Below, piece after piece: positions 9,851 to 19,971 of a stretch of DNA of 64,000 bases. A program made the position numbers and the translations under genes. The notes under the pieces were generated by a model that had not been told where the DNA came from, made no database searches, and saw nothing but the letters and a program-made list of their open reading frames with translations. Position 1 is the stretch's first letter. Every line of letters begins with the position of its first letter. This DNA comes from an uncultured Clostridiaceae bacterium (GTDB taxonomy: Bacteria; Bacillota; Clostridia; Clostridiales; Clostridiaceae), in contig CAMJGD010000002.1 of NCBI GenBank assembly GCA_946405135.1, positions 186,001-250,000 on the forward strand, given 5' to 3'.

Positions 9851-10648
9851 CTACTTTATTTTAAATAGCTTTTTTAATGAATTAAAAAAGCCTGACTCTG
9901 AAGTACTTAAGTCTAATAATGGCACCTCTTCTCCTATAATCCTTTTTGCTATATTTCTAAAGGCTTGACCTGAAATAGCTTTTTCATCTAATACTATAGG
10001 CTCTCCCTTATTAGTAGAAATAGTTATATTCCTGTCATCAGGAACTACTCCTATCAATTTTACAGACAAAGTTTCTATTATGTCATTTATATCAAGCATA
10101 TCTCCTTTCTTTGTCATTTCATAATTTAGTCTATTTACAATTAATTCATGTTTATCTAATCCTTTAGCATCCAATTTGCCTATAACTCTATCCGCATCTC
10201 TCACTGAAGTTATTTCAGGATTTACAACTATGATAGCCCTATCCGCTCCAACTATTGCATTTTCAAACCCCTGCTCAATGCCTGCAGGGCAATCAATTAC
10301 TACATAATCAAATTCTTCTTTCAATTCATTTACCAAAGCCAGCATTTCTTGTGAACTGATATCACTTTTATCTCTAGTTTGAGCTGTGGGAAGCAAAAAT
10401 AGATTTGGAAATCTTTTGTCTTTTATAAGAGCTTGTTTTAGTCTACATCTTTCTTCAATAGCATCTAACATAGTATATACAATTCTATTTTCTAATCCCA
10501 TTAATACATCTAAGTTTCTTAATCCTGTATCTCCATCTACTAAAACTACTTTTTTCCCCATAGCAGCAAGAGCTGTTCCAATATTAGCCGTAGTTGTGGT
10601 TTTTCCTACTCCACCTTTACCTGAAGTTATAACTATAGCTTCTCCCAT
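9851..10648 (-). CDS. minD: Septum site-determining ATPase MinD
   Basis: Membrane-cycling ParA-type ATPase that recruits MinC to prevent polar septa. The 265-residue sequence has the deviant Walker A motif KGGVGKTT near residue 11, switch region DGDTGLRNLD, VIDCPAG as Walker B, and a C-terminal amphipathic helix (FFNSLKKLFKIK) that fits the membrane-targeting sequence. Lies between minC and minE. Confidence 0.97.
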   Translation of the reverse strand: MGEAIVITSGKGGVGKTTTTANIGTALAAMGKKVVLVDGDTGLRNLDVLMGLENRIVYTMLDAIEERCRLKQALIKDKRFPNLFLLPTAQTRDKSDISSQEMLALVNELKEEFDYVVIDCPAGIEQGFENAIVGADRAIIVVNPEITSVRDADRVIGKLDAKGLDKHELIVNRLNYEMTKKGDMLDINDIIETLSVKLIGVVPDDRNITISTNKGEPIVLDEKAISGQAFRNIAKRIIGEEVPLLDLSTSESGFFNSLKKLFKIK

Positions 10649-10680
10649 ATTAATATACCTCCAACTTTATATTATAATCA

Positions 10681-11316
10681 TTAATATATGTATTTATTTG
10701 GCAAATAAGGTTCTACTATTATAGCCCCATCCTTTACCTTTGCAACTTCTGGATATTGAGGCTTTAAACCATCTTCTGGGGATCTAGTGATAAGTTCTCC
10801 TATCTGAAGAATTTCTGGTTGAAGAATGAAAGCTGCTATTAACGCTCTATCATTTCCTCCTACCCCAGCTCTAACTTGCCCTCTTAGGCTTCCAAGCACT
10901 ATCACATTTCCTCCTGCCTGAACTTCTGCTCCATGGTTCACGTCACCTATTATCACTATATTTCCTGAATAGTTTATGCATTGACCGCTTCTAATGGTCT
11001 TTCTTATAAATTTTGTTCTTCCCTCATAAACTCCAGAAAATACTTTATTCCCTTTTTCTTCTTTTTCCTCAAATATACAATCTTTTATCATAATTTCTTC
11101 AAAAAGCACATCTTTTAATCTTTTTGCCTGTTTTTCATCTATAGTTTTTAAATTAGTAGTTATTTTTAATGTACATCCTTTATAAAATTTCTTTCCTTTT
11201 GAAAGCTTTTCTAAAAGAGCATCCAACATGTCATCAAAATCTCTGAATTTATCCATATTAATAATGGCATTTAGTCCTTCTTTATTACCTTTTATTATGA
11301 TTTTCTCTTCATTCAT
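10681..11316 (-). CDS. minC: Septum site-determining protein MinC
   Basis: Inhibitor of FtsZ assembly, activated by MinD. The 211-residue protein has an N-terminal MinC_N fold (residues 1-100, low conservation) and the beta-helical C-terminal domain with [41 protein letters not shown] (motif split here) and [10 protein letters not shown], the surface that binds MinD. First gene of the minCDE group, downstream of the PBP2 terminator. Confidence 0.95.
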   Translation of the reverse strand: MNEEKIIIKGNKEGLNAIINMDKFRDFDDMLDALLEKLSKGKKFYKGCTLKITTNLKTIDEKQAKRLKDVLFEEIMIKDCIFEEKEEKGNKVFSGVYEGRTKFIRKTIRSGQCINYSGNIVIIGDVNHGAEVQAGGNVIVLGSLRGQVRAGVGGNDRALIAAFILQPEILQIGELITRSPEDGLKPQYPEVAKVKDGAIIVEPYLPNKYIY

Positions 11317-11418
11317 ATCAAACCTCCACTAGGCATAAGACGTACTTTATTATATTTCAACAAATACAAAATAAAATCCTTCTAAATATAAATTAAATTA
11401 TATAAAATTTTTCATAAT

Positions 11419-11460
11419 AAAAGCGAGTTCTGATATTTGAGCAAATTAGAACTCGCTTTT
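11419..11460 (-). terminator. Strong terminator between PBP2 and minC
   Basis: A 12-bp perfect stem (AAAAGCGAGTTC / GAACTCGCTTTT) with T4 at its 3' edge on the minus strand, directly after the PBP2 stop. It separates the mreBCD-PBP2 unit from minCDE. The symmetric A/T edges would also stop plus-strand transcription. Confidence 0.85.
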
Positions 11461-11468
11461 ATACTATT

Positions 11469-14285
11469 TTACTTATCTAACTTATAATCATATTGAAATT
11501 GATAATTAGGACTTATCTGCAATATTCTTTCTCTAAAATACTTTTCATAAATAGCTTTAACTACATTTGCTCCAAAATATCCATGACCACCATCATAAAT
11601 AGCTACAGTAACAGCTATTTCTGGTTTGTCATAAGGTGCAAAACCTACATAAACTCCATAAGCTGCACGGCCTATTTTTTCCTGCTCACCCTTTTCTTTA
11701 TAAGTTGCTGTTCCTGTCTTACCTCCAGAAGCAATAGGGAAATTACCAAATACAATCTTAGCTGTTCCGGTTTCATCAACCTTTCTCATTCCTTCTTTTA
11801 CTGTATCTACAGTACTCTGTTTTAAATTTATTTTTGATAAAACTTCAGGCTTCATGTCTTCTACTACATTACCATTGGCATCAAGTATCTTATCCACAAG
11901 TCTTGTTCTATATCTAGTTCCTCCATTTACAAGAGTAGAAATATAATTGGTAAGTTGTAGTGGAGTAAATTGATCCATACCCTGTCCAATAGAAGCATCG
12001 GTAACATTAGCAGGTGTAGTTATTTCAGTTCTCTTATCAAAGTAAACAAAATTTGCTACCGAATAACATATAGCATTTATATCGGTTTTTGAATACATAT
12101 TCTTTTTTTCTTCAGGCAATAATCCTATAAACTTTTGAAATTTCACTTGCATCTCTTCATACATTTCATTAAAAAGTTTTGATTTTTCGGCATCATCAAA
12201 ATCTTTCATAAGTTTTTCCCTTACAGAAGCTTTTATATCTGCCTTTATAGCTGCTAGTTCCTCTGAATCCTCACTATTTTTACTTATATCTATAGAAGTA
12301 AATTTATTCCCTTTAGAGGAAATACCGCTATTTAACATATCTACCAAGTTAAAAGAAGATAATGTAGCTACTAACTGTTTTGCATAACCATAGTTAAATA
12401 CCTGTCCTGAGGTATCTTCTGAAATTTCAATACCTGTAGTAGATTTTACTTTGCTGTTTGGATCCTTGCCTAAGCCAAATTTCCAGGCATATTCAGCCAA
12501 TTTATCTAGACCAGCACCTTTATAAAGTCTATAACCTACTTCATAAAAGAAATAGTTACAAGAATACTCTAATGCCTGTTTTACATCTAAATTACCATGG
12601 GAACCTCTCTTTTCATTATACCAATCACAGGCACCCTGATAAGATTTAAAACCTTCATATTTATTGAATATACCTTCATCATATATCTTTGTATACTGAT
12701 CTATAACTCCTTCTTCAAGTCCAGCTACAGCTGTTAGTGGTTTAAATGTAGATCCTGGAGGTATTGACCCCATAGTAGCATAATTATAAAATGGTTTAGG
12801 ATATATATTAAATTTATCATCTCTTAATTTGCTATTTTTATTTTTAGGATCTGATAGAGGAAATATATCATCTACACTTACGCTTAATCCTCTATTTTTT
12901 ATATATTCTTTCCCAAAAGCCTCTAAATCCGGTGTAAAATATTGTTTAATAAGTTCTGGAGTCAATCTTCCCGGCACTGAAAAAACATTAGGATCATAAC
13001 CAGGTTTACTTACCATAGCAAGTATAGCGCCAGTATTTACATCTTCTACCACCACTGCTCCTCTAGTAGCATTTCCTGTATCTAATTTTTCATTAGCATG
13101 AAACCTATTGGTAGTTTGAAGATCCTTTAATGTATCTTCTAAGGCCTTTTCTGCCACATACTGAAGTTCTTTGTCTATAGTAAGCTTTATATTTTGACCA
13201 GGAGAAGGTTCAAGCTTGAAAAGCTCATCAGTTTTTCTTCCATACTGATTTACTTTTACAGTAGTTCCTCCCTTAGAACCTCTTAATCTATCCTCAAAAG
13301 CAGATTCTATTCCTGATTTTCCTATATAATCTGTAGAAATATCATAACCTCTTTCTTCATACTTATCTTTCTGTCCACTGTCTATAGCACCAATATAACC
13401 TATAACTGAAGATGCTAAGTCATTGTAAGGATAACTCCTTATAGGTTGAATTGTCACATCTATACCTGGAAGCTCATTAAGTTTTTGCAAAAATATAAAG
13501 GCATTGTCTCTCTTAAGATTATTAGCTATTACCACAGGATTAAATCCTGAAAAGGTCTGCATTTTTATTGCATCTTTCACTAACATAAATCTTCTTATAT
13601 CTTCTAAAGAATACTTTTTTAGAAGCATGTTTGTTATATCTTTTCCTGTAGGTTTGCTATCAAGAAGAGCTTTCTCCTGCTCTTTAGAATACCCTAATAA
13701 CTTATATAGCTGATAGCTTTTATCCTTTACTAGTGTATAAAAAACATCTTCTGCAGATATATTTAACAGTTCTTCATCTACCTTTTTTTGCTGATCTACA
13801 GTGAGCTCTGTATCATCTTTACGCTTTGGATAAAGATGATTGATCACCTTTTCCTCAAAACCCCTATCCTTTTTAAATCTTAATTCCATATATCTTAAAG
13901 CATCTGGATCAGAAGTATTAAATTCAAATCTAAAAGGATTCACTTTAAGAGCAAAACCATCCTGCAGCTTTTCTCCCTGTTCATCTAGCATCTTAAAAGT
14001 CTTAGACATGGTAGTGAAAAAATCTTTTTTGCTTTCATCAGTTTCCATGAAAACTAAGACATAGCTTTGAATACTGGTAGCTAAAACTGCTCCGTTTTTA
14101 TCCAATATATTACCTCTCGGTGCAGGCTCTGGTATCTGCCTTACAGATTTATTATTTGCCTGTTCTTTATTATCTTCATATTTTACTATTTGAAGATAGG
14201 CTAACCTGGATAATATAGCTGTAAATATGATAACCATAATAATTAAGGTAGCTGTATATCGACTAAATTCTTTTCTTTTTTTCAT
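11469..14285 (-). CDS. mrdA: Penicillin-binding protein 2 (class B transpeptidase, elongasome)
   Basis: Cross-links lateral-wall peptidoglycan with RodA. An N-terminal membrane anchor (residues 10-30) is followed by the dimerisation domain starting PEPAPRGNILDKNG and the transpeptidase domain with active-site STFK (Ser near residue 511), SCN (YSCNYFF) and KTGTA (near residue 855). At 938 residues it is clearly longer than the 600-700 of enterobacterial PBP2; extra sequence sits in the dimerisation domain (about residues 85-260) and between the SCN and KTG boxes. It follows mreD by 15 nt. Such long PBP2 forms are seen in other clostridia. Confidence 0.93.
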   Translation of the reverse strand: MKKRKEFSRYTATLIIMVIIFTAILSRLAYLQIVKYEDNKEQANNKSVRQIPEPAPRGNILDKNGAVLATSIQSYVLVFMETDESKKDFFTTMSKTFKMLDEQGEKLQDGFALKVNPFRFEFNTSDPDALRYMELRFKKDRGFEEKVINHLYPKRKDDTELTVDQQKKVDEELLNISAEDVFYTLVKDKSYQLYKLLGYSKEQEKALLDSKPTGKDITNMLLKKYSLEDIRRFMLVKDAIKMQTFSGFNPVVIANNLKRDNAFIFLQKLNELPGIDVTIQPIRSYPYNDLASSVIGYIGAIDSGQKDKYEERGYDISTDYIGKSGIESAFEDRLRGSKGGTTVKVNQYGRKTDELFKLEPSPGQNIKLTIDKELQYVAEKALEDTLKDLQTTNRFHANEKLDTGNATRGAVVVEDVNTGAILAMVSKPGYDPNVFSVPGRLTPELIKQYFTPDLEAFGKEYIKNRGLSVSVDDIFPLSDPKNKNSKLRDDKFNIYPKPFYNYATMGSIPPGSTFKPLTAVAGLEEGVIDQYTKIYDEGIFNKYEGFKSYQGACDWYNEKRGSHGNLDVKQALEYSCNYFFYEVGYRLYKGAGLDKLAEYAWKFGLGKDPNSKVKSTTGIEISEDTSGQVFNYGYAKQLVATLSSFNLVDMLNSGISSKGNKFTSIDISKNSEDSEELAAIKADIKASVREKLMKDFDDAEKSKLFNEMYEEMQVKFQKFIGLLPEEKKNMYSKTDINAICYSVANFVYFDKRTEITTPANVTDASIGQGMDQFTPLQLTNYISTLVNGGTRYRTRLVDKILDANGNVVEDMKPEVLSKINLKQSTVDTVKEGMRKVDETGTAKIVFGNFPIASGGKTGTATYKEKGEQEKIGRAAYGVYVGFAPYDKPEIAVTVAIYDGGHGYFGANVVKAIYEKYFRERILQISPNYQFQYDYKLDK

Positions 14286-14300
14286 ATCATCACCCTAATA

Positions 14301-14789
14301 TTAGAAATTCCATTCTTTTTTCATATAGTTTTTTTGACAGAGTTTATATACCTTTTTGTACATAAAAATAGTTAAAATCATAGAATATAAACTTACATAG
14401 AATGAGCTATAAATATCCATTTTAGTTCCTGTAATATAAAGTATCACAAATATCATTATGCATTTTAAAAAGCATAAAAAAAACAAGGAAATAACTGGAA
14501 TAAATTTTTTATCCTTAAATATGTTTTCACCAATTTTTGATGCAATAAGACAAACTATCATATTAGTAAAAGTATTAATCCCAAATCCATTAAAAAAGTA
14601 TATATCCTGAAGTAATCCTGAAAAAATACCTATCCATAAAGCATCCCAAGAGTCAGTTATTATGGAATAACAGATGACAAAGATTAATAAAATACTTGGA
14701 TAAAAGCCTTTAATAGCTAAAAATGGCATTAAGCTATGATCAATTATAAAAAAAAGCATACACAATAAAAGTAAAACAATTCTTTTCAT
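14301..14789 (-). CDS. mreD: Rod shape-determining protein MreD
   Basis: Integral membrane partner of MreC in the elongasome. The 162-residue protein has about five hydrophobic segments and the family-type SWDALWIGIFSGLLQDIYF stretch (charged Asp within a membrane region). MreD proteins are poorly conserved; the assignment rests on size, topology and position between mreC and mrdA. Confidence 0.9.
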   Translation of the reverse strand: MKRIVLLLLCMLFFIIDHSLMPFLAIKGFYPSILLIFVICYSIITDSWDALWIGIFSGLLQDIYFFNGFGINTFTNMIVCLIASKIGENIFKDKKFIPVISLFFLCFLKCIMIFVILYITGTKMDIYSSFYVSLYSMILTIFMYKKVYKLCQKNYMKKEWNF

Positions 14790-14804
14790 TTTTTCACCCT
14801 CATA

Positions 14805-15659
14805 TTAATATTTTACTTCATCGCTGTTATTATTGTCTTTAGGTATAACTACAAATAATTCTTCTAATTTATTAAAATCTACATAGGGTTCTATAAGGGC
14901 ATTCTTGCTGACTTTTCCTTTATCTTCTTCTACAGCTATAACTTTCCCTATCTTTATCTCTTTAGGATAAAATCTGCCTAGTCCTGAAGTCAATATTACA
15001 TCTCCTTCTTTAATTTGAGATTCTATAGGCAGATAATATACCTTTGCTAACATCCTATTATTGCTGTCTTTAAATCCCTTTACTATACCAGTGGTTTCTC
15101 TTGTGCTTTCTACAAGAGCATGTACCCCTATATTTTCATTGAGTAAAGTCTGTACAATAGACCAATCTTTGGATACAGAAGTTACTTGTCCTACCAATCC
15201 TTTGGAGGTTATAACAACCATACCAACTTTAAGTCCATCTTTTTTCCCTTTATCTATAGTATACCCATCTATAATGCCTTCTCCGCTTTTATTTATTATG
15301 TGACAACCTTTATAGTCATAGTCTAGCCTTTGATTTTTAAAATCCAACATTTCCCTCAATCTATTATTTTCATTTTTTAAGGAATCATATTCTATAGCTT
15401 TTGATTCTAATTCATTATTTTTTGCTCTTAATTCTTCATTTTCTTTTTTTACCTGAGAAAAATTTAAAGCAAAATCAATAAAGTCTCTTATTCCATCATT
15501 TATATTGTAAAAAACTTTCTGTACTGGGTTTAAAGCTACCCCTACACCATTTTCTACTATGCTCTTATTTTCCCTCTTGATACTGTAAGCAATTAAGCTT
15601 AAAAATGCAACTGACAGAACTACTACAGTTACTGCCAGTTTATTTTTAAAGAATTTCAT
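14805..15659 (-). CDS. mreC: Rod shape-determining protein MreC
   Basis: Bitopic scaffold linking cytosolic MreB to PBP2. One membrane segment (residues 8-25), a coiled coil at about residues 65-110 (VKKENEELRAKNNELESKA), and the beta-barrel MreC domain with IDKGKKDGLKVGM and GLGRFYPKEIKIG. The length, 284 residues, is typical. Lies 3 nt after mreB. Confidence 0.95.
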   Translation of the reverse strand: MKFFKNKLAVTVVVLSVAFLSLIAYSIKRENKSIVENGVGVALNPVQKVFYNINDGIRDFIDFALNFSQVKKENEELRAKNNELESKAIEYDSLKNENNRLREMLDFKNQRLDYDYKGCHIINKSGEGIIDGYTIDKGKKDGLKVGMVVITSKGLVGQVTSVSKDWSIVQTLLNENIGVHALVESTRETTGIVKGFKDSNNRMLAKVYYLPIESQIKEGDVILTSGLGRFYPKEIKIGKVIAVEEDKGKVSKNALIEPYVDFNKLEELFVVIPKDNNNSDEVKY

Positions 15660-15662
15660 AAG

Positions 15663-16676
15663 CTATCCCCTTTGTCCGCTTATCTTATCAAAATTGTCTA
15701 AAGCCTTTCCAGCTCCTAAAGCAACACAGTCAAGAGGGGACTCTGCTATGTGTACAGGCATATGAGTTTCATGATTTATGAGTAAATCAATTCCTCTTAA
15801 TAAAGCTCCTCCTCCAGCTAGCATTATTCCCTTATCCATTATATCTGCTGCTAGCTCTGGTGGAGTCTTTTCTAGGGTAGTTTTTATTGAATCTATTATA
15901 GCTGCCACAGGCTCTTTTAATGCCTCTCTTATCTGTACTTCACTGATTTCTATAGTTTTTGGAAGACCAGTTATTAAATCTCTTCCTTTTATATCCATAG
16001 TCTTTTCTTCTTCATCTGTTTTAAACGCAGATCCAAGCTCCATCTTTACAGTTTCTGAAGTTCTTTCTCCTATCATTAAATTATATTCTTTCTTTATATA
16101 ACTTACTATTGCTTGATCTAACTCATCTCCAGCTATCCTTAAAGACTTGCTTGTTACTATACCGCCTAGAGATATCACTGCAACTTCTGTGGTTCCTCCA
16201 CCAATATCTACAATCATACTTCCTGTTGGCTCATCTACGGGAAGCCCTGCCCCTATAGCTGCAGCCATAGGCTCTTCCATAAGAACTACTTCTCTTGCAC
16301 CTGCCTGTTTAGTAGCTTCCTCTATAGCTCTTCTTTCTACTTCTGTTACCCCTGATGGAAAACATACTATTATTCTAGGACTTGCAAAAGCACTCTTAGA
16401 AGTTATTTTTTCTATAAATTTTTTGAGCATAGTCTGTGTTATATCAAAGTCTGCAATAACCCCATCCTTCATGGGCCTTATTGCCACTATATTTCCTGGT
16501 GTTCTTCCTATCATCTGTTTAGCTTCTGCGCCTACTGCTAAAGGCTTTTTAGTCATATTATTGATTGCTACTACGGAAGGCTCTCTTAAAACTATACCTT
16601 TGCCTTTTACATAAACCAATGTATTAGCTGTACCTAAATCTATTCCCATGTCCTTTGTTATTCCAAATAATCCCAT
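15663..16676 (-). CDS. mreB: Rod shape-determining actin homolog MreB
   Basis: Membrane-bound actin-like filament that directs wall synthesis. The 337-residue protein begins [20 protein letters not shown] with the phosphate 1 loop, continues with [14 protein letters not shown], the phosphate 2 loop [11 protein letters not shown] and the adenosine motif [13 protein letters not shown]. First gene of mreB-mreC-mreD-mrdA. Confidence 0.97.
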   Translation of the reverse strand: MGLFGITKDMGIDLGTANTLVYVKGKGIVLREPSVVAINNMTKKPLAVGAEAKQMIGRTPGNIVAIRPMKDGVIADFDITQTMLKKFIEKITSKSAFASPRIIVCFPSGVTEVERRAIEEATKQAGAREVVLMEEPMAAAIGAGLPVDEPTGSMIVDIGGGTTEVAVISLGGIVTSKSLRIAGDELDQAIVSYIKKEYNLMIGERTSETVKMELGSAFKTDEEEKTMDIKGRDLITGLPKTIEISEVQIREALKEPVAAIIDSIKTTLEKTPPELAADIMDKGIMLAGGGALLRGIDLLINHETHMPVHIAESPLDCVALGAGKALDNFDKISGQRG

Positions 16677-16700
16677 TTACTTGAATTCTCCTTTCAAATT

Positions 16701-17387
16701 TCATACTATTCCTTTTTCTTTTAAACTGACAAATACACCATCACCTACTATGATATGATCCAAAACATCAATGCCAATAATTTTACCACACTCTTTCAAT
16801 CTATTGGTTATATTTATATCTTCACTGCTTGGAGATGGGTCTCCTGAAGGATGGTTGTGACATATTATTATTGAAGAACTGCTTCTTTTAATAGCTTCTT
16901 TAAATACTTCTCTAGGATGAACTATAGAAGAATTTAAACTACCCATAGAAACATTTTTAGCACCTATTACTATATTTTTTGTATTTAAAAATATAATTTT
17001 AAGAATTTCTTGTTTTAGTTCTCTCATCTCTTGCATTACAATATCCGCAGCATCCTTAGGTGAACATATTTTATAATCTCCACCAGACTTATAGCTTCTA
17101 AATCTTTTGGATAGTTCAGACACAGCTAAAAGCTTCGAGGCTTTAGCTTCCTTTATCCCTTCAAGCTCCATGAGTTCTTCTGCAGTACAATCCAAAAGGC
17201 CATTTAATCCTCCATATTCCTTAAGTATCCTATTACATAAACATAGTACATTTTCTTTCGAAGTACCACATCTTAATATTAGTGAAAGAAGTTCTGCATT
17301 AGATAAAGTTTGTGCTCCATATCTTAATAGCTTTTCTTGAGGTCTTTCGTTTTTGGGTAAATCCATAACTCTTATATTATCTTGCAT
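16701..17387 (-). CDS. radC: RadC family JAMM-domain protein
   Basis: Despite the name, a DNA-repair role is not established; the family has a metal-binding MPN+/JAMM domain. The 228-residue protein has an N-terminal UPF0758 helix-hairpin-helix region (LMELEGIKEAKASKLLA) and the JAMM motif HNHPSGDPSPSSED with its two His and Asp near residue 176. The radC-mreB adjacency is conserved in many bacteria. Confidence 0.94.
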   Translation of the reverse strand: MQDNIRVMDLPKNERPQEKLLRYGAQTLSNAELLSLILRCGTSKENVLCLCNRILKEYGGLNGLLDCTAEELMELEGIKEAKASKLLAVSELSKRFRSYKSGGDYKICSPKDAADIVMQEMRELKQEILKIIFLNTKNIVIGAKNVSMGSLNSSIVHPREVFKEAIKRSSSSIIICHNHPSGDPSPSSEDINITNRLKECGKIIGIDVLDHIIVGDGVFVSLKEKGIV

Positions 17388-17432
17388 TTATATAGCTCCT
17401 TTTTATGAATTTACCCCCCATCCATAAAATAA

Positions 17433-18005
17433 TTATATGTAATTAAAATTTTTAAGCATAGTTTTAAGCCTATTTATCGGGAGTCCTACTACATTATAAT
17501 AGCAACCCTTAATCTCTTCAACAAAAATGCCTCCATACCCTTGTATGCCATAGGCCCCAGCCTTATCCATAGGCTCAGAAGTTGCTATATATTTTAGTAT
17601 CTCTTCAGAGTCAATTTCAGAAAATTTTACATAAGTACACACTGAATCAGATAATATATTATGAGACTCAGTATTTATTATAGTAATTCCTGAAAATACC
17701 TGATGAACGTCTCCGCTCAATGCTTTAAGCATATTATAGGCATCTTTTTCATCTTTAGGCTTTCCCATAACTTTTCCTCTATGAGCAACTATGGTATCAC
17801 AGCCTACTATTATTGAATCTTTTCCTTCTTTAAATGCTACATTTTCCGCTTTTCCTCTTGAAAGCTCCATTACATATTTTGAAAAGTCTCCATGAAACTT
17901 TACTGAATTCTCATCAAAATCGCTTACTACTACTTCAAATTCATCTACCACTCTTTTCATAAGCTCATGTCTTCTTTCTGAAGCTGAAGCTAAGATTATT
18001 TTCAA
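17433..18005 (-). CDS. maf: Maf family nucleoside triphosphate pyrophosphatase
   Basis: House-cleaning pyrophosphatase acting on dTTP/UTP or modified nucleotides; overexpression of Maf blocks septation in Bacillus. The 190-residue protein has LASASERRHELM at the start, SDFDEN, the GCDTIVAHRGKVMGKP loop with the catalytic Asp, and DKAGAYGIQGYGG. Its place next to radC-mreB is the usual one. Confidence 0.94.
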   Translation of the reverse strand: MKIILASASERRHELMKRVVDEFEVVVSDFDENSVKFHGDFSKYVMELSRGKAENVAFKEGKDSIIVGCDTIVAHRGKVMGKPKDEKDAYNMLKALSGDVHQVFSGITIINTESHNILSDSVCTYVKFSEIDSEEILKYIATSEPMDKAGAYGIQGYGGIFVEEIKGCYYNVVGLPINRLKTMLKNFNYI

Positions 18006-18018
18006 GCTCTATCACTTC

Positions 18019-18279
18019 CTAGTATTTTCTGTATAATATTATTGCCAATATTATGCCAAATATAGACATAATATTGAAATTAATTTTTATACCTAAAACA
18101 ATGTCTAAAATTTTCATGTTAATATTTATAGGGGTTGGTGTTCCTATAGTATATACGTTTTTTAAAAATTGTAGTGACCTGATTTCATTTCCTAAAAAAT
18201 CTCCTACCATATTTCCAAGTATAGCACCAATAAAAACAATAAAAATAAAGAAAGCTTTACTCTTATTCGCACCTCTCAA
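18019..18279 (-). CDS. Small DUF4321 membrane protein
   Basis: An 86-residue protein with two hydrophobic segments (residues 9-29 and 68-84), a GNMVGDFLG turn and a conserved TPTPININMKILDIVLG centre, matching my recollection of the clostridial DUF4321 family that lies upstream of maf. Function unknown; the position suggests a link with envelope growth. Confidence 0.75.
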   Translation of the reverse strand: MRGANKSKAFFIFIVFIGAILGNMVGDFLGNEIRSLQFLKNVYTIGTPTPININMKILDIVLGIKINFNIMSIFGIILAIILYRKY

Positions 18280-18386
18280 AAGAACTCACCACCCACTTAT
18301 ACATATTATATAGTTTAACATTTAATAAAAGCTTAAACAAGTATATTTAATTTATTTAAAAAAATTTTAAGATTTTTAAGTTTATA

Positions 18387-18412
18387 TAAAAAAAAGCAGC
18401 CCTAAGGCCGCT
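18387..18412 (-). terminator. Terminator after the SPOR protein gene
   Basis: A 7-bp stem (AGCGGCC / GGGCTGCT in RNA sense, one G-U pair) followed by eight T on the minus strand, 8 nt after the stop of the SPOR gene. It marks the start of a new unit at DUF4321-maf. Confidence 0.8.
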
Positions 18413-18419
18413 TTCTTGC

Positions 18420-19121
18420 TTACTTTTTCATCTTAACTAAAAATCCATATAATGAATTATAATAGGTTTCTAACTTGTCTTTTTGTATCTCCTCTGGCAG
18501 CTTCAATGTATAATCCTTTATCTGTTCTAAAAGTGCATAATTTTCACTTTTACTATCTACCTTTTCTAACGAGTTTACCCATTTTTTAAGTTCATCGGTT
18601 TTTATAGATTTTACATTCTTATCTCCAAATTTATTTAGTATCTTTATATTAGCATTTAGTATCTCCGCAATTTCAGAATCACATAGATCATTTTTTACTA
18701 CTTGAAAAGAAGTTCTAATATTATTAAATCCTTTTTCACTTAATTTATTTGATATGTCCTCTGCCATTTTATCTTCACAAAATATTCCAACTACAACTTT
18801 TATCTTATCATTATCATTAATAAGGTAACTTTCAAATTCCTTATTTAACTTATTTTTAAGATCTAACGCATTTTCTTTTTCTTTAAAATAACCACACTGT
18901 ACCATGGTAAATTTAACAATTTCTATAGTACTATCATTTTCTTTGGGAACTTTTTTAACATTATCTTTATTTTCATTGTTTATAACTGGATTATTTTTTA
19001 TAAAGATTTCTGATAAAACTTTACCTAAACCTAAAGAAAAGCATAAAACCACTATTAAAACCACAGGGAGCATCCATGTCCTACCTTTTTTTCTTCCTCT
19101 ATCATATCTGGTGTATTTCAT
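18420..19121 (-). CDS. SPOR-domain membrane protein
   Basis: SPOR domains bind denuded septal peptidoglycan. The 233-residue protein has a basic cytosolic tip (RYDRGRKKGR), one membrane segment (residues 16-36), a polar linker and a SPOR repeat pair starting MVQCGYFKEKENALDLKNKL and KVVVGIFCEDKMAEDISNKL. I use the ATG at 19121 (MKYTRYD), 6 nt after GGGGTG; the GTG at 19130 abuts that site. Upstream of maf-radC-mreB, so an envelope role is plausible. Confidence 0.82.
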   Translation of the reverse strand: MKYTRYDRGRKKGRTWMLPVVLIVVLCFSLGLGKVLSEIFIKNNPVINNENKDNVKKVPKENDSTIEIVKFTMVQCGYFKEKENALDLKNKLNKEFESYLINDNDKIKVVVGIFCEDKMAEDISNKLSEKGFNNIRTSFQVVKNDLCDSEIAEILNANIKILNKFGDKNVKSIKTDELKKWVNSLEKVDSKSENYALLEQIKDYTLKLPEEIQKDKLETYYNSLYGFLVKMKK

Positions 19122-19320
19122 TTTTATCACCCCATACTTTTATTAGACTATGTTTTTATCCATCAGTTTTATTCCAAGGTAAACCCTAGATAAAACAAAA
19201 TACTATTATTTTAAAGCATAGCCTCATATTAAAATATTATTTTCTTAAAGGGCGATTTAGAATAAAAATAACACGACATACTTTGTAACTATAATATAAA
19301 AACTAATTTCTATTTAATTT

Positions 19321-19839
19321 TTAGCTTATACTTTTTTGAAGCACTATCATATCTTTAGGCTCCTTTTCTATTTGAAAAAAATCTTTTGCCACTCTTATAG
19401 CCTTAAAACCATTATAATTCCAAAAATTTAATCCTTCTTTATTACCTTCCATAACTACTGCTGAAAAATAATTTATAGAAAGATTTTGAGAAAAATAGTG
19501 TAAAATACTATTTAGAATTTTAGTTCCTAGTCCACTTTTTCTATAATCTTTATCTATCATAAAATACCATATGATGAGTTCACTATCTTTTTTAAATTCT
19601 ACCCTTCCTTTAAATATGCCAATTATATTGTTATTTTTTTCCATCTTTAAAAACAGTTCATTGTCACTCATGTAATACTCTAAAAATCTTTCAAAAAAAT
19701 CTTCAAATGGAAGTGGCCTTTTATTAAAACTTTCATCTATATCTTCTTGAGAATTTATCCATTGCTGTATAGTTATAAGATCTTCTTTATCTATGCTTGA
19801 AATTTTTATATCATCAAATTGAAGTTCCATAACGAACAT
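19321..19839 (-). CDS. GNAT family N-acetyltransferase
   Basis: Acetyl-CoA-dependent acetyltransferase of unknown substrate. The 172-residue protein has the GNAT core: LIIWYFMIDKDYRKSGLGTKIL (motif A, acetyl-CoA loop RKSGLGT) and VMEGNKEGLNFWNYNGFKAI (motif B). The ATG at 19839 follows a GAGGTG site; a second ATG three codons in is possible. Divergent from the aminopeptidase gene. Confidence 0.85.
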   Translation of the reverse strand: MFVMELQFDDIKISSIDKEDLITIQQWINSQEDIDESFNKRPLPFEDFFERFLEYYMSDNELFLKMEKNNNIIGIFKGRVEFKKDSELIIWYFMIDKDYRKSGLGTKILNSILHYFSQNLSINYFSAVVMEGNKEGLNFWNYNGFKAIRVAKDFFQIEKEPKDMIVLQKSIS

Positions 19840-19971
19840 ATAATCACCTCATCAGATAAAATATATTCTACATTCTTGTTTAATTTCCTTTAATACACCT
19901 AGAAAAACATTTTCACTTACATGTTAAAATATGTTATCATAGTTATATAAATTAACTAGGTGGTGATATGC